8,124 nucleotides of DNA, from the NCBI GenBank assembly GCA_017390125.1, contig JAFPCT010000060.1, positions 1 to 8,124 of the forward strand, given 5' to 3'. Every line of letters begins with the position of its first letter. Position 1 is the first letter of the stretch. A model generated the notes under the pieces. That model was not told the origin of the DNA, made no database searches, and worked only from the letters and a program-made list of their open reading frames with translations. The translations under genes were made by a program, and so were the position numbers. Positions 1 through 5,628 of the stretch are shown piece by piece. The DNA comes from Treponema sp. GTDB taxonomy: Bacteria; Spirochaetota; Spirochaetia; Treponematales; Treponemataceae.

Positions 1-511
1 ATGTTATCCTGCAATTGCAGAGCTTGATACAAAGGAAGGAAATGATTTTCTTATTTCCCAGATTGAAGAAAAAAAATCTGCGGATTCTGCAAAGACAATG
101 GCAGCAGAAGCTCTTCTAAAATACGGTAAAAAAGGAATCGGCGTAAAACAGATAAAAGAGCTTGCGCTTTCTGTAGTTGCTGATGACAGAAGAAAGCCGC
201 TTAGGATGTCTCTGGGTAAAACCATTGCGAAAAATCCCAATGATGATTTTGCAGAAGTCTGCGAGAAATATCTGGAATCAAAAAATGCGGATACCTGCGG
301 ACTTGGAATTGACATGTACAAGAGCGGCCGCTATGAATCGGCAAAAGGCGCTCTGCAGGTTCTGGCTGATGCAAAAACCGGAAACCTTGCCAACAGAAAG
401 AGGGCAAGAAAACTGCTCGGTTTAGAAGAAAATCCGGAAGAAAAACCGGCTGAAAAGAAAGCAGAAAAAACTGATGAAAAGCCGGCCGACAAGCCGGAAG
501 AGAAAAAATAA
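1..511 (+). CDS. HEAT/TPR-like helical repeat protein, C-terminal part (5' end outside window)
   Basis: The reading frame is open from base 2 to the TAA at 509-511 and gives 169 residues with no start needed inside the window, so the gene begins upstream. An internal ATG at 98 exists, but the frame continues in good coding style above it, so I treat it as an internal Met. The visible protein is a run of amphipathic helices (for example around AAEALLKYG, IKELALSVVAD, FAEVCEKYLES, YESAKGALQVLADA), the pattern of HEAT- or TPR-type alpha-solenoids that mediate protein-protein contacts. It ends in a highly charged, disordered-looking tail of about 25 residues built from EKP/EKK/DKP units. No catalytic motif is visible. 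Being a real gene is near certain; the repeat family is an inference from helix spacing, and the function and cellular location are unknown. Confidence 0.8.
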   Translation, partial: CYPAIAELDTKEGNDFLISQIEEKKSADSAKTMAAEALLKYGKKGIGVKQIKELALSVVADDRRKPLRMSLGKTIAKNPNDDFAEVCEKYLESKNADTCGLGIDMYKSGRYESAKGALQVLADAKTGNLANRKRARKLLGLEENPEEKPAEKKAEKTDEKPADKPEEKK

Positions 512-528
512 TCTTCCTCCGGCTTTTT
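491..528 (+). terminator. Rho-independent terminator overlapping the stop codon of the helical-repeat gene
   Basis: The arm AAGCCGGAAGA (491-501) pairs with TCTTCCtCCGGCTT (512-525) with a single bulged T, and the arm runs into a TTTTT run at 524-528. The loop contains the TAA stop codon (509-511), so the hairpin begins inside the last codons. On the minus strand the T-run falls in the loop instead of after the stem, so it is unlikely to terminate the converging helicase gene well. Confidence 0.75.
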
Positions 529-541
529 CGGCGAAGCCCGT

Positions 542-3112
542 TTATTTTGAAAGTTCTGAAAGAACCCTGTATTTTTCGTTGATTACGGCAAGCTGTTCTT
601 CCGTAAAGAATTCCTGACTCTGATCTGCCAGAGTCTCAAGAGTGGAAAGGCTTTCGTTCAGAGCCGTTGAAAATCCCCTGGAGATTTTGTTCCAGTATGT
701 TCCTTTGCCGTCTGTGAAAAGACAGATGAAGCCGTATTCCCGGCTTTTCTGCTTTGCGACCGCAACCCTCAGAATATTCTCGACAGCCCTGCTGATTGTT
801 TCGGCTGCGTTCACTTCGTTTATGTTTACGTTCAGCTTGCGGTTCCATTCGCTTTCCTTTACAGGCTTAAGGGAAATGGCTTTTGCAATTCTGACAGAAG
901 AAGAAAGTTTTTCTCCGTCAAGCAGTGTAAATCCGTCCCGACAGATGATTTTTGACTTGAGGTTACCGAAACTTCTGAGTTTTTCGGCATCTTTTTCAAT
1001 TTTTGCCGCCGTAATGAATTCTTCAAAGCCCATTGGAACAATTTTCTTTCCGTGGCTCTTCTTGACCTCAAATACGATTCCTCCGAGAGTAATGGTGTCT
1101 TCGTCTTTTTTAGACTCAACAGCTTTTTTGCCGCTTTCCTTTTCTTTCTGTTTTCGGGAAGCATTCTTTTCGTATATTTCGGACTGCTTCTCAAGGCTTC
1201 TTCCGCTCTTTCCGTTTTCAAGCCTGCCAAGCAGGTCCGGCGAAAGCTGGTTCAAAATGGTCTTTGTAAGCGGAGAGACGCTCATTGCGTACATTCTTGA
1301 AGTTCTTACGATTTCCCCTGCAACAATGTAGAGCGGATCCTGCTTGAACATTACGCTGCCCGGGTGAATGCTGATATGGTCTGCAGTAAGGCTTCGGTAG
1401 GTGTCCCTTTTTACCCTCACGCATACAAACTGCATCATTCCGGCCGCAATACAGCAGAGGTAGTCTGAAAGTTTTCCGCCGCCGGTAACAGGAATCTGCA
1501 TGTGGTATACTATGTCTTTCAGCTGAGTGTCTATGTTTTCAATTTCCTTCATGATGCGCTCATCAAGGTAATTTTTTTTGCAGAATTTTTCCTTGTCCTC
1601 TGCCTTTTCAAAGGCTCTGAAAAGGTGAAGGTATGAGACAAAGTCGCCCTGAATGTCCCTGAAGGAATGGTGTGCACGGCGGGCTTCCATTTCTTCTCCC
1701 GGAGGAAGTACGAAAGGTGAATTTGCAGAAAGAAATGATGAGGCGATCAGGATTTCTTCCAGAACGTCCGGATATTTCATGATTGATTCAACGATTATTC
1801 GGCTTATGCGCGGTTCAAGAGGAAACTGAACCATCATTTTTCCTACGGAAGAAAGGGTGTTGTCCTTGTCCAGCGCACCAAGGATGTTCAGAGTGTCTAC
1901 GGCTCCAAGGATGTTTTCCTTTTCCGGCGCTGAAATGAAGTCGAAGCCTGCAAAATCCGTAATTCCAAGGTCTGCCATCTGCAGTACGACTTCGCTGAGG
2001 TCCGTGCGGTAGATTTCTTCTGTGGTGTACATCTGCCTTGTGTCAAAATCCTTCCGCGGGTAAAGCCTGTAGCAGGTTCCAGGCTGAGTTCGTCCGGCAC
2101 GGCCCCGTCTCTGGTTGCAGCTTGCCTTGCTTACCGGCGTTTCAATCAGGCTGGAGGTAAATGTCCGCGGATTATAGAAATTCAGTTTAGCAAGTCCGGA
2201 ATCAATTACCGTCGTAATGTCAGAAATCGTAACTGAAGTTTCTGCAATGTTTGTGGAGATTATGATTTTTTTCTTTCCCTTCGGAGCCGGTAGGAAAACT
2301 CTTTCCTGGTCTTCCTTTGAAAGCCGTCCGTAAAGGGGAAGGGTATGAATCTTTCGGGCAAAATGGGAGGTGTCCAGCATTTTCATGCAGTCCTTTATGA
2401 TTTTTTCTCCCGGAAGGAATATAAGGATGCCTCCTTCCTCGTCATTGTCGAGAATCCGCTCAACCGTTCCGCAGATTTTGTTCAGAAGGGCAGTGCATGC
2501 CGCCTCGCTGATTGTGCTTGCAGAGATTGCCGGCGGATCGTAGACCATGGTAACCGGATATGTGATGGTTTCTATGGTTACGACAGGACATGAACCAAAA
2601 TATTTGCTGAAAGCTTCTGCGTTCATGGTTGCCGAGCTTACAATTACCTTGAATTCCTTGCGCACTTCAAGGACCCGCTTTAAAAGTCCCAGCACGAAGT
2701 CAATGTTCAGGCTTCGCTCATGGGCCTCGTCTACCATGATTACCGAATATTTTGAGAGCCATGGATCAAGCTTCATTTCCTGAAGCAGGATTCCGTCCGT
2801 CATGATCTTTATCTTTGTGGTTTCGTCGGTTTTATCCTCAAAACGCATTTTGTAGCCGACCAGTCCTGGATAGCTTGTTCCCAGCTGCTTTGAGATGAAT
2901 TCACTTACCGAAAGGGCAGCGATGCGCCGCGGCTGAGTTACTGCGATCATTCCGTTCTGGTCGTATCCGGCTTCGTGAAGAATAATCGGAAGCTGAGTTG
3001 TTTTTCCTGAGCCGGTAGGGCTTTGCACAACTATAACCTGATTTTCTTTTAAAGCTTCCAGTATTCGATCTTTCTGTTCATAAACCGGTAACTTTCCGTA
3101 TTCTATTGCCAT
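542..3112 (-). CDS. hrpA: DEAH-box ATP-dependent RNA helicase, HrpA family
   Basis: This 856-residue protein has the full DEAH/RHA helicase motif set: motif I SPTGSGKTTQ (31-40), Ia TQPRR (59-63), II DEAH (128-131), III SAT (160-162), IV ILIFLPG (229-235), V STNIAETSVTI (286-296) and VI QRRGRAGR (334-341). A winged-helix/HA2 region (about 365-490) and an OB-fold region (about 550-625) follow. A Lys/Glu/Ser-rich linker (about 640-672) then leads to roughly 180 residues I cannot assign. E. coli HrpA is about 1300 residues, so this is a short form with a different C-terminus. The family unwinds RNA using NTP hydrolysis in the cytoplasm; E. coli HrpA has been linked to mRNA processing and to rescue of collided ribosomes, and a Borrelia HrpA is needed for infection. 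The start ATG at 3112 has AAGGAA eight bases upstream, inside the end of the CapA-like gene, which it overlaps by 10 bases. No strong minus-strand terminator follows the stop. Confidence 0.93.
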   Translation of the reverse strand: MAIEYGKLPVYEQKDRILEALKENQVIVVQSPTGSGKTTQLPIILHEAGYDQNGMIAVTQPRRIAALSVSEFISKQLGTSYPGLVGYKMRFEDKTDETTKIKIMTDGILLQEMKLDPWLSKYSVIMVDEAHERSLNIDFVLGLLKRVLEVRKEFKVIVSSATMNAEAFSKYFGSCPVVTIETITYPVTMVYDPPAISASTISEAACTALLNKICGTVERILDNDEEGGILIFLPGEKIIKDCMKMLDTSHFARKIHTLPLYGRLSKEDQERVFLPAPKGKKKIIISTNIAETSVTISDITTVIDSGLAKLNFYNPRTFTSSLIETPVSKASCNQRRGRAGRTQPGTCYRLYPRKDFDTRQMYTTEEIYRTDLSEVVLQMADLGITDFAGFDFISAPEKENILGAVDTLNILGALDKDNTLSSVGKMMVQFPLEPRISRIIVESIMKYPDVLEEILIASSFLSANSPFVLPPGEEMEARRAHHSFRDIQGDFVSYLHLFRAFEKAEDKEKFCKKNYLDERIMKEIENIDTQLKDIVYHMQIPVTGGGKLSDYLCCIAAGMMQFVCVRVKRDTYRSLTADHISIHPGSVMFKQDPLYIVAGEIVRTSRMYAMSVSPLTKTILNQLSPDLLGRLENGKSGRSLEKQSEIYEKNASRKQKEKESGKKAVESKKDEDTITLGGIVFEVKKSHGKKIVPMGFEEFITAAKIEKDAEKLRSFGNLKSKIICRDGFTLLDGEKLSSSVRIAKAISLKPVKESEWNRKLNVNINEVNAAETISRAVENILRVAVAKQKSREYGFICLFTDGKGTYWNKISRGFSTALNESLSTLETLADQSQEFFTEEQLAVINEKYRVLSELSK

Positions 3113-4254
3113 GTTATCGTTTCCTTTGTCATTTCCGTAATTTTTTTTCTGTGTTCCATATATTTTGACCAGGTTGTATTTCCCGTATCATTCAGTTTTT
3201 TTATAAAGTCATCGTTCAGCTGCCTTATCACAAATTCCCACCGCGAATTTATGTAGGTTGTGATGAAGAATGTCTGCTGGGATTCAATGTAAGGCGCCAT
3301 GGATTCAGATTTTGCAAACTGAACTTCCAGAAGATAGCCGTCGCCTGTGTCGTCCCGTGGATTTGAAGGGTTCTTGAAATCCGGCTCCCATCTCTGTCCG
3401 CTGATCAAATTTCCGTTTCCATAGATTATAACTTTTTCAAGCTTCCCTGTCGCCCTGTTTCCGATAAATTCTTTTTCCCTTGGAATGTGGGGATGATTTG
3501 TCCACAGTACGTCAGCTCCGCTCTCAAGAAGCTTAAGGTAGTAATCCCTGCGGCTTTTTTCTACAGGGGATACATATTCCGGTTCATATGAATGTATGGA
3601 AAGGACAAAAAGATGAGCCGGATTTTCTTCCCTGAGTTTTTTTATCTGCGCGATGAACTGTTCCTGACCTTTCTTTGAAGGGGAAATGAAATTCATGCTG
3701 TCCTTGAACGTAGGTCTGTTCAGAATTTCTGTAACTGCGCAGAAAATGATTTTCCAGCCGTTCTTTTCTATGATTCTGAAATCCAGTTCAGTGCCCTTGT
3801 TTTTTTTCAGGCCGGAAAAATATACAGGGCGCCCGCTGCCTGCAGTCTGCCGCTCAATGTTTTCAGCCCATCTCAAGGTGTCTGTCATGCCTTCCAGAGC
3901 CTGGTCATTTGTGTGGTTGTTCACAAGGGAAAAAACATTGAATCCTGCCTTTACAGCTTCTTCCGGATATTCGCCGTGCATGTTGAAATTCGGAAAGGAA
4001 GAATAGGGCAGGTTTTCAGAAACCGGTGCCTCGATGTTTGCGAATGCCAGGTCGTATGAAGATACCAGAGGTTTAATGTCTTCCCAGATTGCCGGATAGT
4101 TTTTCATGTTAAAGTTGGGCTTGTGGGCCATGATGTCGCCGCCGAAAATCAGGCTCAGTGTGTCAGTTTTTTCTTTTACCTGCACGCGTCCGCTTTGACA
4201 TCCCGTGGAAAGAAGAAATGTGGTGAGCAAAAAGCATAAAAAAGCCTGTTTCAT
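3103..4254 (-). CDS. CapA / PGA_cap-family metallophosphatase-fold lipoprotein
   Basis: The 383-residue product opens with a short lipoprotein signal peptide, with LLSTGC at residues 14-19 placing the lipidated Cys at 19, so it is probably exported and membrane-anchored. The mature part has the landmarks of the CapA (poly-gamma-glutamate/capsule synthesis, PGA_cap) family, a calcineurin-like phosphoesterase fold: GGDIM (38-42), NIE (73-75), VNNHTND (111-117), SIHSYEPE (219-226), NHPHIP (253-258) and YGNGN (278-282). These His/Asp/Asn positions are the expected metal ligands. Many such proteins are called 'capsule synthesis' although their true substrate is unknown, and no capB/capC ligase partners are in the window, so I do not infer polyglutamate synthesis. 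It is first in a two-gene unit with the helicase. The start is supported by the signal peptide; an extended -10 element lies only 8 bases upstream. Confidence 0.88.
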   Translation of the reverse strand: MKQAFLCFLLTTFLLSTGCQSGRVQVKEKTDTLSLIFGGDIMAHKPNFNMKNYPAIWEDIKPLVSSYDLAFANIEAPVSENLPYSSFPNFNMHGEYPEEAVKAGFNVFSLVNNHTNDQALEGMTDTLRWAENIERQTAGSGRPVYFSGLKKNKGTELDFRIIEKNGWKIIFCAVTEILNRPTFKDSMNFISPSKKGQEQFIAQIKKLREENPAHLFVLSIHSYEPEYVSPVEKSRRDYYLKLLESGADVLWTNHPHIPREKEFIGNRATGKLEKVIIYGNGNLISGQRWEPDFKNPSNPRDDTGDGYLLEVQFAKSESMAPYIESQQTFFITTYINSRWEFVIRQLNDDFIKKLNDTGNTTWSKYMEHRKKITEMTKETITWQ

Positions 4255-4262
4255 TCACCTTC

Positions 4263-4271
4263 ATTATAGCA
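4263..4271 (-). promoter_or_regulatory. Extended -10 promoter of the CapA-like/hrpA unit
   Basis: Read on the minus strand the sequence is TGCTATAAT, a perfect extended -10 (TGn-TATAAT). The hexamer is at 4268-4263, and GAAGGTGA then leads directly to the ATG at 4254. A -35 is poor (TTTATG at 17-base spacing), as is typical for extended -10 promoters. Transcription would begin at or within a base or two of the ATG, leaving no room for a ribosome binding site in the mRNA. Either the message is leaderless or the AGGTGA is used by transcripts starting further upstream. Confidence 0.5.
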
Positions 4272-4318
4272 TACAGATTGAAACCCATAAAGCGGATTTT
4301 TTTTCAGGAAGGGGGAGT

Positions 4319-4348
4319 AAAAAAATAGAAGCCGGCTTTGTTGCCGGC
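4319..4348 (-). terminator. Intrinsic terminator of the minus-strand small RNA
   Basis: On the minus strand GCCGGC (4348-4343), loop AACAAA, GCCGGC (4336-4331) is followed by TTCTA and a T-run through about 4319. The stem is perfect and all G/C. The plus strand has no T-run after the stem, so the orientation is clear. It lies about 65 bases upstream of the CapA-like start and would separate that gene from the small-RNA transcript. Confidence 0.85.
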
Positions 4349-4526
4349 CTGTATGTGCAAGGTTCCTCGCAATGAGTTTTGACTTGCATTCGTAATATTG
4401 TTCTGCTTCAAACCGCAGATAGGTTTTGTCCTATCGGTTTTAAGCCTCGATACGGCTTTAGTTTTTTGTCGGCTCCATTAATGCCTCCGTCATGTGTCGT
4501 AACAGGTTCCTAGGCTGCCCGTCTCA
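4322..4526 (-). ncRNA. Candidate structured small RNA of unassigned class
   Basis: The stretch has a plausible minus-strand promoter (4532-4562), ends in a clear intrinsic terminator (4319-4348), holds no credible protein gene and is GC-richer than its A/T-rich flank. Its strongest element is a hairpin at 4405-4445: 4435-4445 pairs with 4405-4415 (10 of 11 positions), a three-base bulge follows, then ATAGG/CCTAT (4430-4434 with 4419-4423) closes a six-base loop. A second stem TGCAAG/CTTGCA (4383-4388 with 4356-4361) encloses a small CTC/GAG hairpin. AAGCC/GGCTT (4454-4458 with 4442-4446) could form instead of the base of the main hairpin. The octamer AGGAACCT occurs near both ends (4504-4511 and 4360-4367). 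I looked for tmRNA, RNase P, SRP RNA and common riboswitch signatures and found none. Size and autonomy would suit a 6S-like RNA or a species-group sRNA; a leader of the CapA-like gene is the alternative. Confidence 0.6.
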
Positions 4527-4531
4527 CAGTC

Positions 4532-4562
4532 ATTATCTTACCACTCTTTCTCAGGAATGCAA
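4532..4562 (-). promoter_or_regulatory. Possible promoter of the minus-strand small RNA
   Basis: Read on the minus strand, TTGCAT (4562-4557) resembles a -35 box. GATAAT (4537-4532) matches the -10 consensus at five of six positions, though the spacer is 19 bases. An overlapping TAAGAT (4540-4535) gives a 16-base spacer with a poorer hexamer. Transcription would start near 4526. The A/T homopolymer block directly upstream could act as an UP element. This is suggestive only. Confidence 0.4.
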
Positions 4563-4614
4563 GAAAAAAAATCATTTTTTTTGCTTTTTTTTTCAAATTT
4601 TTTCTCTTTTTTTA
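4561..4614. other. A/T homopolymer-rich spacer between divergent promoters
   Basis: Runs of A8, T8, T9, T6 and T7 are separated by only a few other bases; the first two form a perfect A8/T8 dyad (4564-4571 with 4575-4582) around a TCA loop. The block separates the leftward small-RNA promoter from the rightward nad promoter. Phased A/T tracts of this kind commonly bend DNA or serve as UP elements. On the plus strand the dyad followed by T9 also resembles a weak terminator, but the all-A/T stem makes that doubtful. Confidence 0.5.
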
Positions 4615-4646
4615 TAAAACTTTACAGCAGGCAGTAAAAAGTTTTA
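4615..4646. repeat. Inverted repeat upstream of the nad promoter
   Basis: TAAAACTTTAC (4615-4625) and GTAAAAAGTTTTA (4634-4646) are inverted copies around an 8-base centre, differing only by a two-base insertion in the right arm. It is not followed by a T-run on either strand, so it does not look like a terminator. It ends where the candidate NiaR site begins. It may be a protein-binding site for another regulator or chance A/T symmetry. Confidence 0.35.
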
Positions 4647-4666
4647 CACCTGTCTTGTCACCTCTG
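4647..4666 (+). promoter_or_regulatory. Candidate NiaR operator of the nad operon
   Basis: CACCTGTC (4647-4654) and CACCTCTG (4659-4666) form an imperfect direct repeat with a 12-base period. It overlaps the likely -35 element, where a repressor would block RNA polymerase. From memory, NiaR (YrxA) sites in Firmicutes carry CACCTGT/ACAGGTG-type half-sites; I cannot verify the exact consensus here. The presence of niaR as the last gene of the operon makes autoregulation at this site the natural reading. Confidence 0.45.
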
Positions 4667-4683
4667 CCGTATAATGGTAATAT
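4655..4683 (+). promoter_or_regulatory. Promoter of the nadABC-niaR operon
   Basis: TTGTCA (4655-4660) and TAATAT (4678-4683) are separated by exactly 17 bases. A perfect TATAAT at 4670-4675 is an alternative -10, but its -35 at 17 bases (CACCTG) is poor. Either choice puts the start of transcription about 30-40 bases before nadA and places the direct repeat over the -35 region. The ribosome binding site of nadA is AGGAG at 4705-4709. Confidence 0.55.
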
Positions 4684-4719
4684 GGTTCAAACAAATTAAA
4701 AAGCAGGAGTCCTGAAGTC

Positions 4720-5628
4720 ATGGACGAATCATTGAAAGACGAAATTAAAGCTCTGTGTAAGGAAAAAGATGCCGTTATCCTTGCTCACTATTATGTTGAT
4801 GGCAGCATTCAGGACATTGCGGACTACATAGGTGATTCGTTCTATCTTGCAAAAGTTGCAAAGACCGTACCGAACAAAACAATTGTGTTCTGCGGAGTTA
4901 CCTTCATGGGTGAAAGTGCAAATATAATCAACCCTCAGAAGACTGTGCTGATTCCTTCCATGGACGCTGTATGTCCTATGGCCCTTATGGTGGATCCTGC
5001 AAAAATTGCGGAAATGCGGGCAAAATACGATGACCTTGCCGTTGTCTGCTATATCAATTCCATGGCGAACATCAAGGCTCTTTCGGATATATGCGTCACT
5101 TCATCAAATGCCGTAAATATCGTCAAGAAGCTTCCGAACAAAAACATATTCTTCATTCCTGACGGAAACCTGGGCCGCTTTGTTGCCGCTCAGGTACCGG
5201 AAAAAAATGTAATCCTTAATCCTGGCTTCTGTCATGTTCACACAAGCATTACTGCTCAGGCTGTATCGGAGTGTTTTTCCCTTCATCCCGAGGCAAAAAT
5301 CATCGCTCATCCGGAATGTACAGAAGAGGTTTGCGGTCTGGCAGATTACCTTGGCTCAACAAAAGAGATGATTGAATTCGTAAAGAAAGACTGCGGAAAG
5401 GAATTTATTGTCTGCACGGAAAGCGGCGTACTGCACGAAATGCAGGCTGTTGCTCCGGAAAAGAAATACTATTTTGTCGGCGCAAAGCAGATCTGTCCTA
5501 ACATGAAGCGTCTTACTCTGGAAAAAGTTCGTGACTGCCTGAAAAATAATTCTCCTGTCAGTCACGTTGATGAAAATACTCGTGTTCTTGCGGTTAAGCC
5601 GCTTGAACGCATGCTGGAGCTTGCATGA
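4720..5628 (+). CDS. nadA: Quinolinate synthase NadA
   Basis: NadA condenses iminoaspartate from NadB with dihydroxyacetone phosphate to make quinolinate, the second step of de novo NAD synthesis, in the cytoplasm. It carries an oxygen-sensitive [4Fe-4S] cluster bound by three cysteines; here C85 (MDAVCPM), C171 (GFCHVH) and C259 (QICPNM) are at the expected places. Other family landmarks are LAHYYVDGSIQDIADYIGDS near the N-terminus (21-40), FCGVTFMGESA (57-67), PDGNLGR (147-153), and HPEC with GST (197-213). The 302-residue length is normal for the compact bacterial/archaeal form (E. coli NadA is somewhat longer). The start ATG has AGGAG ten bases upstream. It is the first gene of the operon and its TGA overlaps the nadB start (ATGA). 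The cluster implies an anaerobic or low-oxygen life style or good cluster repair, but that is inference. Confidence 0.97.
   Translation: MDESLKDEIKALCKEKDAVILAHYYVDGSIQDIADYIGDSFYLAKVAKTVPNKTIVFCGVTFMGESANIINPQKTVLIPSMDAVCPMALMVDPAKIAEMRAKYDDLAVVCYINSMANIKALSDICVTSSNAVNIVKKLPNKNIFFIPDGNLGRFVAAQVPEKNVILNPGFCHVHTSITAQAVSECFSLHPEAKIIAHPECTEEVCGLADYLGSTKEMIEFVKKDCGKEFIVCTESGVLHEMQAVAPEKKYYFVGAKQICPNMKRLTLEKVRDCLKNNSPVSHVDENTRVLAVKPLERMLELA

Noticed and set aside
430..508. Repeated GAAAAGCCGG-type units at the end of the helical-repeat gene as a DNA repeat element
   Set aside because: They encode the repetitive EKP/DKP tail in frame and are explained by low-complexity protein sequence.
642..1331. 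A 229-codon open frame on the plus strand opposite the helicase gene
   Set aside because: It is antisense to a well-supported hrpA coding region; its product is rich in Ser, Phe and Leu with no domain, as expected from the reverse complement of a Lys/Glu-rich gene.
4458..4493. Short minus-strand ORF (ATG at 4493, 11 residues) in the small-RNA region, as a leader peptide or small protein
   Set aside because: The nearest AGGA is 14 bases from the ATG, the peptide lacks regulatory codon runs, and the region folds as RNA. A dual-function RNA cannot be fully excluded.
4322..4526. Riboswitch controlling the CapA-like gene
   Set aside because: No known aptamer signature is visible, and the gene has its own extended -10 promoter downstream of the terminator. 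Kept only as an alternative to an independent RNA.
4322..4526. tmRNA, RNase P RNA or SRP RNA
   Set aside because: I see no CCA-ending tRNA-like domain, no RNase P core motifs and no GGAAGGAAGCAGC-type SRP loop; the length also does not fit RNase P.
4559..4593. Plus-strand terminator formed by the A8/T8 dyad and following T9
   Set aside because: The stem is all A-T and no upstream plus-strand gene needs terminating; more likely a promoter-associated A/T tract.
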